From: Nonomuraea wenchangensis
GTDB lineage: Bacteria; Actinomycetota; Actinomycetes; Streptosporangiales; Streptosporangiaceae
NCBI RefSeq assembly: GCF_900111685.1
Contig: NZ_FOHX01000012.1
Span: 106,139 to 170,138 of the forward strand
DNA length: 64,000 nucleotides
Direction: 5' to 3'
The notes beneath the pieces are model-generated. The model was not told where the DNA came from. It made no database searches and saw only the letters and a program-made list of their open reading frames with translations. The position numbers and the translations under genes were made by a program. Positions 42,912 through 52,468 of this stretch are shown piece after piece (position 1 is the first letter of the stretch; the number at the start of each line of letters is the position of its first letter).

Positions 42912-43388
42912 TCAGGACTGATCCTCGCGGGCACCAGGCTCGGGGCGCTGCCGGCGGCCCGCGCTGAGCAGCTGGTCCCCGACGGCGACATAGCCGGCGA
43001 ACAGGTCGATCACGCTGTGGAGCCGGTCCTGTGCGGGGCCGGGGCCGACCAGGTCCTCGCCGTCGCGCAGGGCGGCGATCAAGGTCCTGGCCCGGGCGTG
43101 GCTGGCCTCCAGCAGCGACTCGATCCCCGCGGTGGCCTCGATGAGGAGCCGGCGGCTGCCCGGCTGCGGGATCACCCGGGCGAGCCCCCAGGAGTCCAGC
43201 TGCCGCACCGCGGTGCTCACCGCCCCCTTGCTCAGCTCCAGCTCGGCGGCGATCGCGTCGAGAGAAGCGGGCTCCTCGGTGACCAGGAGCAGCCCGTAGA
43301 CGCGGCCGGTCGCGTGCGGCAGGTTCCACGAGGCCAGCAGGTCGCCCACCGACGTGACGAACGCCCGCCGCCTGGCCGCGCCCGTCAC
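42912..43388 (-). CDS. MarR/GbsR-type transcriptional regulator
   Basis: A 158-residue winged-helix protein: FVTSVGDLLASWNLPHATGRVYGLLL, then EELSKG-like ELELSKGAVSTAVRQLDSWGLARVI and the wing QPGSRRLLIEA. The layout (start near DLLASWNLP and a GRVYGLLL helix) is that of the GbsR branch. The GTG at 43388 overlaps the hydrolase stop (GTGA) with GAGGGGGG upstream, so the two are coupled. As the second gene of the operon, it probably regulates the hydrolase and itself. Confidence 0.88.
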   Translation of the reverse strand: MTGAARRRAFVTSVGDLLASWNLPHATGRVYGLLLVTEEPASLDAIAAELELSKGAVSTAVRQLDSWGLARVIPQPGSRRLLIEATAGIESLLEASHARARTLIAALRDGEDLVGPGPAQDRLHSVIDLFAGYVAVGDQLLSAGRRQRPEPGAREDQS

Positions 43389-44197
43389 GACGCCCCCCTC
43401 GACGCCAGGACCGTACGCAGGAACGCCCCGATCACCTCGTTCACCGCCCGGGGTTCGTCCTGGTTGGCGATGTGGCCCGCGCCGGGGATGACCGCCTCCT
43501 TGACGCCTTCGGCCTGCGCCCACGCGGGCATGGCCGCGGCGATGTTGCCCGTACGATCGCGCTCGCCGCGGATCAGGCACAGCGGCACCGGTGTGCGGTA
43601 GCCGGGATCGGGGGTGAGGAAGCCGACGGTCGCCCGCCACACCTGGAGGAACTCCTTCTTCGACAGCTGCGAGAAGGCCCGTCTGGCATCGGCCCGCGCG
43701 GCCTGGCCCACGGCGGAGGCCTCGGCCATCACGCGGGGGAGGTGCCTGGCCGGGATCATCGCCAGGCCCGGCGCGGCCGTCTTCACCAGCAGGCGCTCCT
43801 TCCACGACAGCGGCGCGGTGTTCCACGCCGCGCCGATGACGATCAGGGCCCGGGCCAGGCCCGGATGACGCCGTACGATCGCCTGACCGAGGTTACCGCC
43901 GAGCGACTGCCCCACGAGCACCGGCCGATCGAGCGCGAGGTGCTCGATCAGCGCACGCAGGTCCGCGATCGCCCGTTCGGCGGTGAAAAGGGCACCGGCC
44001 GGGCGGGATGAGCCGTGGCCGCGCATGTCCCACATCACGGCCCGATGACCTTGGGCGCGTACGTACTCGTACTGGGCCTCGAACATCACGTGATCGGCCC
44101 CGGCGCCGTGCGAGAACACCACGGGAACGCCGTCACCGCCGCTGTCGGCGTAACGGAGAGCACAACCATCCAGCACCATCGACGACATATTCACCAT
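43385..44197 (-). CDS. Alpha/beta-hydrolase
   Basis: A 270-residue classical alpha/beta hydrolase: oxyanion region FSHGAGADHVMF, nucleophile elbow GQSLGG (S98), acid region RGERDRTG (Asp near 221) and catalytic His in GAGHIAN (near 247). No signal peptide, so it is cytosolic. Three ATGs (44197, 44188, 44179) are possible; none has a clear ribosome site, and AT-rich sequence (TATGTTTAGTAA) just upstream could be a -10 for a leaderless message. It is coupled to a MarR-type regulator. Substrate unknown. Confidence 0.88.
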   Translation of the reverse strand: MVNMSSMVLDGCALRYADSGGDGVPVVFSHGAGADHVMFEAQYEYVRAQGHRAVMWDMRGHGSSRPAGALFTAERAIADLRALIEHLALDRPVLVGQSLGGNLGQAIVRRHPGLARALIVIGAAWNTAPLSWKERLLVKTAAPGLAMIPARHLPRVMAEASAVGQAARADARRAFSQLSKKEFLQVWRATVGFLTPDPGYRTPVPLCLIRGERDRTGNIAAAMPAWAQAEGVKEAVIPGAGHIANQDEPRAVNEVIGAFLRTVLASRGAS

Positions 44198-44257
44198 TTA
44201 CTAAACATAGCGAATATAGCGACGAGGTGAGACCGAGGCGGGAACGTGCAGGTTCGA

Positions 44258-44734
44258 TCAGGACGACGGCCGCTTCACGTAGCGGTGGGCCGGGACGACG
44301 ATGGGCCCGGTCTCGCTCGGCGCGTGGTGGTCGAACGGCCCTTCGTCGACCCAGCCGTTCCGCTCGTAGAACCGGCGGGCGCGTGCGTTGCCCGCGACGA
44401 CCGCCAGCCACGCCCGCCCGTGACCGTTCGCCGCGACGAGGCGCTCGGCCTCGGCGAGCAGCGCGGTCGCCACGTCGCCGCCGCGGTGCTCCCTGGCGAC
44501 GTAGACCTGCTCCACCTCGTCCTCGACCACCATCACGAACCCGGCCACGGCGCCCCCGACGATCGCGACGACCGTGCCCGCGACCCGCTGCTCCGCGCGT
44601 TCGCCGAACGATTCGGGGGTCCGGACCGCGGTGAGTGCGTCGGGGACGTTGCCTCGGTGCCCGTCACCCCAGCCCTCGTGCCAGATCCTGGCGATCTCCT
44701 GCGCGTCTTCGTGTCTCGCGGGACGCAGCTGCAC
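44258..44734 (-). CDS. GNAT-family N-acetyltransferase
   Basis: A 158-residue acetyl-CoA-dependent acyltransferase. The core beta4-beta5 segment is present: GFVMVVEDEVEQVYVAREHRGGDVATALL (acetyl-CoA pyrophosphate loop REHRGGDVATAL), followed by WLAVVAGNARARRFYERNGW. It is monocistronic on the minus strand. The acceptor could be a small amine or a protein; it cannot be told from sequence. Confidence 0.88.
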   Translation of the reverse strand: MQLRPARHEDAQEIARIWHEGWGDGHRGNVPDALTAVRTPESFGERAEQRVAGTVVAIVGGAVAGFVMVVEDEVEQVYVAREHRGGDVATALLAEAERLVAANGHGRAWLAVVAGNARARRFYERNGWVDEGPFDHHAPSETGPIVVPAHRYVKRPSS

Positions 44735-44845
44735 GCTCTGGCTCCTTCACGACTCCGCGGCGGCGCCGGGCTCCACCTGCCGCCGGCAGATTATCCCAGA
44801 GATCGGGCCGGCGCCGATGGGCCTGGAGCGTCGACTCGCGGACGG

Positions 44846-47532
44846 CTACCTCCGCCAACGAGCCCTTCGATGAGCGGCCTCGGAGGCGAGGACCACCAGA
44901 TTCCTCCTGACGACCCGGGTCGTGGGGTGATCACTCCCCAGCACTCGCTCACAATCGCCGACGGTGGTCGTGTACAGCGCGACGGCCCGGCTCAGGTCCC
45001 CCGCCTCCTGGTAGGCGTTGGCGAGGTAGGCGCGCGAGGCCAGGGTGTCGGGGTGGTCGGGGCCGAGGACGCGTTCGCGGTCGGTGAGGGTGGCCTCGTG
45101 CAGCGGGATGGCCCGGCCCAGGTTCCCCGCCTTCTGGTAGGCGTCGGCCAGGGTGCTGCGGGAGGCCAGGGTCGAGGGATGGTCAGGGCCCAGCACCCGC
45201 TCGTGGTCACTGACGGCGGCCTTGAGCAACAGCATGGCCCGCTTAAGATCACCCGCCTCCTCAAGGGCGATGGCGAGACCGCTGCGGCAGGTCAGGGTGT
45301 CGGGGTGGTCGGCGCCCAGCACCCGCTCAAAACCGAGGAGGGCGGCTTCGAGCAGCGGTACGGCCCGATCCAGGTCTCCCGCCACCTGGCAGGCGTTGGC
45401 CAGGTAGGTGCGGGAGGCCAGAGCCAAGGGGTGATCGGGGCCGAGCAGGCGCTCGCGCTCGGCCAGCGTCCGCTCGTGCAGCGGGACGGCCTGGTCCAGG
45501 TCCCCCGCCGCCTGGTAGGCGTTGGCCAGGCTGGTGCGGCAGATCAGGGTGTCGGGATGGTCGGGGCCCAGCACCCGCTCGTAGTCGCCCAGGGTGGCCT
45601 CGAACAGGCGGATGGCCCGATCCAGGTCCCCCGCCGCCTGACGGGCACCGGCCAGGCCGGTGCGGGAGGCCAGGGTCGAGGGGTGATCGGGGCCGAGCTC
45701 GTGTTCGCGGCCGGCGAGGGCGGCCTTGAACAGGCGGATGGCCGCGCTCAGGTTCCCCGCCTCCTGGTAGCCCAGGGCGAGGTTGTCGCGGGCGGCCAGG
45801 ACCTCGGGATGGTTCAGGCCGAGCGCCCGCTCCAGATCGGGGAGGGTGGCCTCCAGCAGCGCGAGGGCTCGCCGCCAGTCCCCCGCCGCGTGGTAGGCGC
45901 CGGACAGGTTGTTACGGCTCAGCAGGGTGTCGCGGTGGTCGGTGCCCAGCATCCGCTCACAGTCGGCCAGCGTCGCCTCGTACAAGGGGATGGCCCGGCC
46001 CAGGTCACCCGCCTCGCGGTAGGCGTGGGCGAGGCTGGTGCGGCAGGCCAAGGTATGGGGGTGGTCGGGGCCCAGCACCCGCGCGCAGTCGGCGAGAGTG
46101 GCCTCCAGCAGCTGTACGGCGCGGGGGAGCTCGGCCAGGTCGTGCAGAGAACTGCCACACCACACCCGGAGCACCAGGAGCTCCTCGGGGAGCTCGTCGG
46201 CGGGGACTCGCCGGTGGAGGGCGTCGCTCTGCTCGATGAGCATCTCGACCGCGGCGCGGGCCGCCCACGTCCGCGCGCCGTCCGGCAGCTGGCGGCGTGG
46301 TCCTGGAGCAGTGCGGCGGACTGGTCCAGTACGGTGCCGAGGTCGCCGTGGCGGGCGGCGCGGTCGCGCAGCACACGCTGGATGAGGCGGTGCATCGAGA
46401 CCGTGGTCCCGTCCTCGCTGAAGGCGATCAGCGAGGTGTCGGCCAGGTCGGCGAGCATTTCCCGCAGGCGCACCGGCGCCCTGCCAGCCTCGGAGCCCGC
46501 ATCGCCCAGGGCGGACAGCACCTGCAGGGGGACGCCGGAGGGCGACAGCACGGCGAGAACCGGCAGCAGCTCATGGGCGAAGGGCAGAGCGGACTCCGCC
46601 TGGGTGACCGACAGCAGGATGGCCTCGGCGGTGCCGGCCGGGTAGGCGTCGCCGTCGTGGGCGGTCAGGTAGTCGCCGACGGGGAAGCCGCGCAGCAGCT
46701 CCAGATAGCCGGCGTAGTCCAGGCGCAGACGGACGATCACCGTGGCGGCCTGGGCCAGTGCCAGCGGCAGATGTCCCAGCTCGTGGGCGAGCGCGCGGGC
46801 GCCGTCGGGGTCGTCCAGGCGGGTACGCCCCCGCAGGAACGCCTCGGCCTGCTCGGCGGTGAACACCTCCACGTCCAGCGGCGCGTACGCGCGGGCGAAG
46901 GCCCGGTTTCGGGTGGTGATGACCACCCGGGCGGCGCCGGTGGCCGGGCACCAGGCGCGCAGGGCGTTCACGTCGGTGGCGTTGTCGAAGACCAGCAGCG
47001 CCGGCCTGGTGGTGGCAGCCAGCCAGTCCTTGGCGCGGCGGGCGGACGCGGCGGCGTCCTCGTCGAAGCGGCGTTCGCCCAGCCGCTCGGCCAAGGCGGC
47101 CAGGCCGGTGAGGATCTGGTCGGTGGTCTCGGCGGCGATCCAGGCCACCACCGGCCAGCGCGCGTGCTGGCAGGCCCAGGCGTAGGAGGCGGCCAGCATC
47201 GTCTTGCCCACCCCGGGCGTACCGGCGACCGCGCAGATCACCGCGGCCCCGCCGCCCGCGTCCTGTACGCCGTGATCCGGGGCCGGGCCGCCGAGCAGTT
47301 CGGCGAGCTGCCGCAGCAGCGGCTCACGCGGCTGGAAGCCGGGCGGGCGTTGCGGGATGTCGCCCTCGACGATCTGGCCGGGCTCCGGCGCGGGCGGATA
47401 GTGGTGGTGGATGGTCTGGTCCCTGGCGGACTGATACACCCGGCCCTGGCCGGAGACCTGTGCCCGCAGCTGGGCACGCCGCGGCTCCTCACCGTGGGAG
47501 GAGGCGCCGGGGGTGTCGTCCGCTGTCGACAT
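44846..47532 (-). pseudogene. NB-ARC ATPase with TPR array, frameshifted in the middle
   Basis: A STAND-type protein of ~890 residues read in two frames. Frame 1 (47532 to ~46296) has a GRVYQSARDQTIHHHY motif, P-loop GTPGVGKT (104-111), Walker B ALLVFDN (178-184), GHLPLALAQA and MHRLIQRV. Frame 2 continues as RQLPDGARTWAARAAVEML, then ten ~42-residue kinesin-light-chain-like TPRs. The switch after QDHA near 46296 needs one base, so this is a frameshifted gene, a sequencing error, or a split pair. ATG at 47595 is an alternative start. Such proteins are signalling or defence-type ATPases in actinomycetes. Confidence 0.8.
44930..46180 (-). repeat. Tandem 126-bp coding repeats (TPR array)
   Basis: Ten degenerate 42-codon units inside the NB-ARC gene, each with the markers GPDHPDTLASR, LANAYQEAGDL and RAIPLYEATLADCER or variants. 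Units differ by many substitutions, so this is an old, coding array rather than a recent expansion. Confidence 0.85.
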
Positions 47533-47714
47533 GCCTCCAGAGTGCTGCCGAACCAGGACGGGCGAGGTCGACGTGACGAACGTGTTATTTGCCATCACCT
47601 CGCGGAGCTCAGTCGCATCCGACGCATGTTCCCTCGCGGGAGAGTCATGGTCCAGGGGATGCGGCACCCGCGAATTCTCAGGAACATGCCACCAGGAGCC
47701 AAGGGGTGAACGAC

Positions 47715-48371
47715 ATGACGACCTCTCCCGAGCCACGCTCGTCGACCGAGATCCGCACCTACCTCAGACATCAGCTCAACCAAGCCCTGCGCCGGCCCGG
47801 CATGTTCGGCGGCGAGACGGCCCTGCGCCTCCTGTTCGATCACCTGGCCTACGCCGAACACCAGGAGACGGAGTGGGCGCAGGCATTGCGGTCCCTGGAG
47901 ATGCGGGGCGCCTTCAACTCCCTCGGCGTGACGGGAGCGCTCGCCACCGTCCTGCCTGATCTCCGCGACGACGGCGTCGCCTCGATCTACGCCGAGGCCG
48001 CCCACGATCGCGGATGGCTACAGGCCGACAGGACCCTGACGACCGAAGATCACGCGTCCCTGCGCCGGAGAATCACCGCTTGGGCTGCTCACGACCGCAC
48101 CCTCACCGAGGTGCGGGAGGAGTTCGGGCCGCCTTCCGTTCTTCTCGGCGGCACCAACCCTTTCTACGGCAAGACATTCGCCTACCTGACCGATCAGGCG
48201 ACGGAACCGATCATCTTCTTTCATCTTTGGAATGGGTGCCCCGACGACACCGGTACGACCTGGCGCCCCGTCCACGACGAACCTGTCCTCCTGGCCGTCC
48301 GCTGCGGAAGGGGAGCATTCAAGGAGACCTTCTCCTTCACACCGGAAGGAAGCCGACGCCGTCGGGCTTGA
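47715..48371 (+). CDS. Hypothetical protein, divergent from the NB-ARC gene
   Basis: A 218-residue soluble protein. The N-terminal part is helical (IRTYLRHQLNQALRRPGMFGG, ETALRLLFDHLAYAE) and the C-terminal part may be beta-rich (PIIFFHLWNG, EPVLLAVRCGRGAFKETFSF). The ATG has AAGGGG upstream. I do not recognise the family and see no catalytic motif. It lies between the NB-ARC gene and a broken kinase-like gene. The strand is supported by codon-position GC bias rather than homology. Confidence 0.65.
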   Translation: MTTSPEPRSSTEIRTYLRHQLNQALRRPGMFGGETALRLLFDHLAYAEHQETEWAQALRSLEMRGAFNSLGVTGALATVLPDLRDDGVASIYAEAAHDRGWLQADRTLTTEDHASLRRRITAWAAHDRTLTEVREEFGPPSVLLGGTNPFYGKTFAYLTDQATEPIIFFHLWNGCPDDTGTTWRPVHDEPVLLAVRCGRGAFKETFSFTPEGSRRRRA

Positions 48372-48405
48372 CCTCCCCTTCAGGCCGCCCCGGGGTACAG
48401 TGATC

Positions 48406-49256
48406 ATGATGACGGACACGCGGCCGACCACCCATCGTGACGTTTCCACGGCGCTGGCCCGCTATGACGACCGGCGACTGGCCGAGCTGCTGGAGCGCGA
48501 AGCCGTTCCCCTCGGCACCGGCATCGGCGGGGCGGCCGCGCGGCTCGAGGTCGGCGGCACCCCGGTCTTCGTCAAGCGGGTGTCCCTCACCGAGCCCGAG
48601 CTGCGCCACCCGCACTCGACGGCCAACCTGTTCGGGCTGCCGCCCTTCTGCCAGTACGGCATCGGCTCGCCCGGCTTCGGCGCCTGGCTGCGAACCTGAC
48701 GCTCTTCCTGGAGCACTTCCCCTGCAACCTGCACCAGTGGTTGGACGAGCGGGTACGCGCGGGCGACGCCGACCGCGCCTGCGCCCTGGCGGACGAGGGG
48801 CTGCGGCAGGCCGTGTCCGTCATGAACGCGGGCGGCCTGCTGCACTTCGACGCGCATTTCGAGAACGTCCTCACCGACGGCCGCCGCTTCTACCTGACCG
48901 ACTTCGGGCAGGCGGTGTCGAGCCGGTTCGACCTGTCGGAGGAGGAGCGGGCCTTCTACCGCCGGCACCTGACCTTCGACCGCACCTACACGCTGACGTA
49001 CATGCTGAACTGGCTGGCCGGCGCCTTCCACGGCGCCGACTGGCAGGGGCGTCGCGCACTCGTACGGGGATGGGCCGCGGGAGAGCGGCCGGTCGGCGTG
49101 CCCGGCGGGGTCGCGGCCCTGTTGTCGCGGCACAGCCCCCTGGGCGCCGTGCTGAACGACTTCTACCACGAGCTGCAGAGCCAGAGCAGGAAGACGCCGT
49201 ACCCGCTGGAGGAGATCCGCCAGGTCGCCGGACGGCACTCGCTGCCGCTCGAGTAG
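48406..49256 (+). pseudogene. Protein-kinase/phosphotransferase-like gene with internal deletion
   Basis: Frame 1 (from ATG 48406) reads ELLEREAVPLGTGIGG, then GGTPVFVKRVSL with the ATP-site lysine, and FCQYGIGSPGFGAW before a stop. Frame 2 continues with LFLEHFPCNLHQWLDE, then GGLLHFDAHFENVLTDG, with HFDAHFENV as the catalytic loop (H-x-D-x4-N) and YLTDFGQAVS as the metal-binding DFG. Roughly 60 residues between the two are missing and the frames do not match, so an internal deletion near 48690 inactivated it. Confidence 0.75.
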
Positions 49257-49284
49257 GTGAGTGTGTCGTTCCGCGGCTCGTCGA

Positions 49285-50088
49285 TCACCAGTCGTCGCTC
49301 ACGAGGTGCTTGGGCGGGGCCGTGATCCTGACGGGTTCTCCCCATCCTCGATAGATCATGTTCATCGTGACGGTGTAGGTGGCGCCGCCCTCCACTTGGG
49401 TGAGCCTCATGACGGCGTGGAAGCGTCGTGGCAGGTGGTCCGGGCCCACCCAGAGTTTCCAGGTGATCGGCCCGCCATAGGCGAGCTCCTCCTCCCGCGT
49501 CTCGAAGTACATCCCGGCCTGCCTCTCACCCACCTTGGGAACCGTCACCGTGCCGCTGTGGAGGGTCGTCTTCACTCCCTCGAAAGTTCCGCCGTCGGCG
49601 CTGGTCGCATCGTGGGACGCGCCCAGTTCGAGGAAGCCCGGGTTGATCCCGTTGATGAGGTCCTTGCCCCATATGACCCCGGCGAGGTTCTGCGCGTAGG
49701 TCCAATCCCCCACCCTCGACGGCGACTTGTAGGGGTACTTGCCGTCCTTTGAGCGCACGTAGGACTGTGAGTAGAACTTCCGGCCGATGCTGATCTCCCG
49801 GGTCCGGCTCGTCCCCCTTGCCTCCTGGGAGATCGTCGTGGTGTCGGCGGCGTACACGCCTGAAACCCTGAAGCGGTACGCACCGGACGCCTTGATGTCC
49901 CAGGTGCCCGGGGGGCCGCCGCGTCGCACGACGGAGAAGCGCACACCGCTCTTCTTCGCGAACTCCTTCTTGATCGCTTTGACGACGGAGCCGAGAGTCT
50001 CCGATGCGGGAGCGGCGTGAACGGCACCGCCGGGAATCGTGACGCTCAGCAGGCCGGCCATCGCCAGCACGGCGCTCATGCGTTTCAT
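49285..50088 (-). CDS. Secreted LolA/LprG-like protein
   Basis: A 267-residue protein with a signal peptide (MKRMSAVLAMAGLLSVTIPG, then GAVHAAP) and no lipobox cysteine. The rest is a beta-rich fold with SYVRSKDGKYPYKSPSRVGDWTYA, EEELAYGGPITWKLWVGPDHLPRRFHAVM, and a closing YRGWGEPVRITAP. The phrase 'WVGPDHLPRRF' and the ending are typical of LppX/LprG-type lipid-carrier folds in actinobacteria. I chose the ATG at 50088 for the signal peptide. It is encoded convergently with the kinase-like remnant. Confidence 0.68.
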   Translation of the reverse strand: MKRMSAVLAMAGLLSVTIPGGAVHAAPASETLGSVVKAIKKEFAKKSGVRFSVVRRGGPPGTWDIKASGAYRFRVSGVYAADTTTISQEARGTSRTREISIGRKFYSQSYVRSKDGKYPYKSPSRVGDWTYAQNLAGVIWGKDLINGINPGFLELGASHDATSADGGTFEGVKTTLHSGTVTVPKVGERQAGMYFETREEELAYGGPITWKLWVGPDHLPRRFHAVMRLTQVEGGATYTVTMNMIYRGWGEPVRITAPPKHLVSDDW

Positions 50089-50206
50089 GCGCCGATCATC
50101 ACCGAGGATGATCTCCATCTCGTCACGGCGGTGGAACCATTCGTTCCGATGCCGCGTCTTCTCTTTCAAAGATCACCGCACCGAACAAAAAAAGGGGGGA
50201 GCCGGC

Positions 50207-51241
50207 GTGAGTGACGCGGTCGCTGCCGATCTGGCCATGGAGGCGGGCGAGCTGTCCGACCAGGGACGGTACGCGGAGGCCGCGCGGACCATGGCCGAAG
50301 CGGTGGCACGCTACCGCGCCCTTGCCACGTCCGAACCCGATCTGTACCTGCCGTTCCTCGCGCTCACCCTCCACAACCTGAGCCTCTACCTCGCGGAGTG
50401 CGGGCGCGCAGACGAAGCCGTCGAGAGCGCCACCGAGGCCGTGACGCTCTACCGCGCGCTCGCCGAGTCCGAGCCCGGTACGTACCTGCCCCAGCTCGCG
50501 GACGGCCTCGTGGTCCAGGCCGACCGGCTGGGTGACGCGGACGACGCGGCCCTGGACGTCCTGGCCGAAGCCGCCGCCATCTACCGGGCGGTCGTGGACG
50601 CCGGTCCCGTGGAGTACGGGCCGCGCCTGGCGCTCGCCCTGTACCGGCAGGCCCGCTTTCACGCGCTGCGCGCCGAGGACGACGAGGCCGCGGACGTGCT
50701 CGCCGAGATCGTCGGCGTCTTCCGTGCCCTGGTCGGGTCGGGCTCGCGGGCGTTCCGCGACGAGCTCGCCAGTGCGCTCTACTGGCGGGCCACCTACCTC
50801 GAGAAGGTCCCGCAGCCGTCGGACGCGCTGGAGGTCGTGGAGGAAGCCGTCGGACGCTATCGCGAGCTGGTCGAGGAGGCCGATGCGAGAGCCGATCGGA
50901 TCGGTCTCGCGGACAGCCTGCGGCTGCGGGCCGGGGTGGCGAGCGTGTACTACGACCGTGCAGGCGATGCGCTGAACGACATCACGCAAGCCGCCGGTCT
51001 GTGGCGCCGCTTGGCCGAGGACGAACCCGGGTCGATCGATTTCCAGGCCAACCTGGGCGCGGCTCTCCACGTACGCGCCGAGCGGCTGAACGATCTGGGC
51101 CGGCACCAGGAGGCGCTGGCGGCCGTCACCGAAGCCGTCACCGTCTATCGAGCCCTTCCGGAGGACGAGCTGAGCGGTCACGAGACGTCTTTGGAGCTGT
51201 CCGAGAGGCTACGGATCCGGCTGCTGTCCGCTTACAACTGA
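50207..51241 (+). CDS. TPR-like helical repeat protein
   Basis: A 344-residue protein made of about eight helix pairs, such as ELSDQGRYAEAARTMAEAVARYRAL, LYLAECGRADEAVESATEAVTLYRAL and RLNDLGRHQEALAAVTEAVTVYRAL. The spacing near 45-55 residues is longer than canonical TPRs. No enzymatic domain is attached. The GTG start has AAAGGGGGGAG directly upstream. It probably acts as a protein-binding scaffold. A related sequence runs off the right end of the window (63672 onward). Confidence 0.8.
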   Translation: MSDAVAADLAMEAGELSDQGRYAEAARTMAEAVARYRALATSEPDLYLPFLALTLHNLSLYLAECGRADEAVESATEAVTLYRALAESEPGTYLPQLADGLVVQADRLGDADDAALDVLAEAAAIYRAVVDAGPVEYGPRLALALYRQARFHALRAEDDEAADVLAEIVGVFRALVGSGSRAFRDELASALYWRATYLEKVPQPSDALEVVEEAVGRYRELVEEADARADRIGLADSLRLRAGVASVYYDRAGDALNDITQAAGLWRRLAEDEPGSIDFQANLGAALHVRAERLNDLGRHQEALAAVTEAVTVYRALPEDELSGHETSLELSERLRIRLLSAYN

Positions 51242-51302
51242 CCGGGTCGCTTTCCCCGTAAACTCACTCTGAAATAAGGGTTATTCGGAGGAGGGACGGC
51301 GG

Positions 51303-51908
51303 ATGAGCCCCCGACTGCTCTGGTACATCCCCAACCAGGCCCGGCCCGGCCACCGGGGCGACGACGTCGTCGCCGGCCACAACAGTCTCGAAACGCTCAC
51401 CGCCCAGGCCACCGCCCTGGAGGAGCACGGCTGGGACGGCGCGCTCCTCGGCACCGGCTCCACCGTCCAGCCGCGGCCCGCCGCCCGCAGGGCGCGCCGG
51501 CATCCGCCGCTGGAGTTCGGCCTGCGCGTCACCACCGTCGTCCGCGACACCGCCGGCGAGGCGTGGGCGGACGCCGAGGACAGGGTCGCCGCGATGGCGC
51601 GGGGCCGCATCGCCCGCGACATGAACTGGAACGCCGCCGCCGGCCAGCGACGCCTCCTGGACCTGGCCGCGCGGGGCGAGGTCCTCGACCGCAACCTCTA
51701 CACCGCCCCCGGCCGGTACGGCGGCGCCGGCGCGGCCACCACCTGGCTGGTCGGCTCGGCCGCGGACGTGGCCGCGTCCCTGCGCGACTACCAGGCCCTC
51801 GGCGTCACCCATTTCATCCTGTCCGACACCCCTTACCTGCCGGAGCTGGTACGCCAGGGCGACCGGCTCCTGCCGCTGCTGCGACACGACAGCCGACAGA
51901 AGGCGTGA
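51303..51908 (+). pseudogene. Internally deleted LLM-class flavin monooxygenase (SsuD-like)
   Basis: 201 codons with a good ribosome site, but only parts of a ~360-residue luciferase-like monooxygenase. The N-terminus reaches ALEEHGWDGALLGTG, jumps to STVQPRPAARR, then to HPPLEFGLRVTTVVRDTAGEAWADAE and the normal C-terminus. About 160 residues around the flavin/substrate site are gone, yet the frame stays open. In the intact family this enzyme oxidises alkanesulfonates with FMNH2. A sulfonate-binding-protein remnant follows. Confidence 0.75.
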
Positions 51909-51941
51909 CTTAGGAGGAGGGGCGCGGGCGGCGCTCGGCCG

Positions 51942-52413
51942 GTGGGATCAGCAGCACCTCCAGCGAGCGAGGGGCTCGGGTGGGGTGACATCGTCCCCGT
52001 GGACGCCTGGGTGGACTCTGACCCGTACCTGACGCCGGTCGAGTCGCGCACCCGTACGCTCGTGGAGACCGACGGCCTGTTCAGCCACCGCTCGCTCTGG
52101 TTCACCCGCCGCGCGCTTCGCGCGGGAGCCGCCCGAGGAACCGGCCGAGATCGTCACCGCGCTGCAGCGGGCGGACCGCTGGACGCAGGAGCACCCGCGC
52201 GAGGCCGCCGCCCTGTTCGACGGCGACCTCGACGCCTGGGAGCACGCGCTGCGCACCCGCCTGTGGGGCCTGCACCCGGTCAGCGAGGAGTTCGTCGCCG
52301 AGCAGCAGCACGCCGCAGACCTCTTCCACGCCAACGGGCTCATCCAGCGGGAGATCACGGTCGCGGACGCGGTGCTTCCCAAGATCGGCGAGCTGGTGGC
52401 GCGCACCCGGTGA
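51942..52413 (+). pseudogene. Sulfonate/nitrate ABC transporter binding-protein fragment (SsuA-like)
   Basis: The first frame has PVDAWVDSDPYLTPVESRTRTLV, then DGLFSHRSLWFTRRAL, the hinge part of SsuA/NMT1 periplasmic proteins. Near 52115 sense passes to another frame (EEPAEIVTALQRADRWTQEHP, then LFHANGLIQREITVADAV), the family's C-terminal helices. Signal peptide and first lobe are missing. With the preceding SsuD-like remnant it is the wreck of an alkanesulfonate-utilisation cluster. Confidence 0.75.
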
Positions 52414-52431
52414 GCTGTGGCTGAACGACTG

Positions 52432-52464
52432 AAGCCGTCCCGGTTCATGGACCGGGACGGCCTT
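52432..52464. terminator. Bidirectional terminator hairpin
   Basis: An 11-bp perfect stem (GCCGTCCCGGT with its complement), 6-base loop, flanked by AAG and CTT. It separates the SsuA-like remnant (plus strand) from the secreted-protein gene (minus strand), so it would serve both. Confidence 0.7.
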
Positions 52465-52468
52465 CGCG

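Noticed and set aside
44930..46180. CRISPR-like or tandem DNA repeat
   Set aside because: 126-bp period equals 42 codons, units diverge by substitution and keep TPR residues; no spacers.
44246..46645. 799-codon plus-strand frame with repetitive GVGEVGARGQGV-like sequence
   Set aside because: It is the reverse complement of the 42-residue TPR units; the repeat in it reflects the coding repeat.
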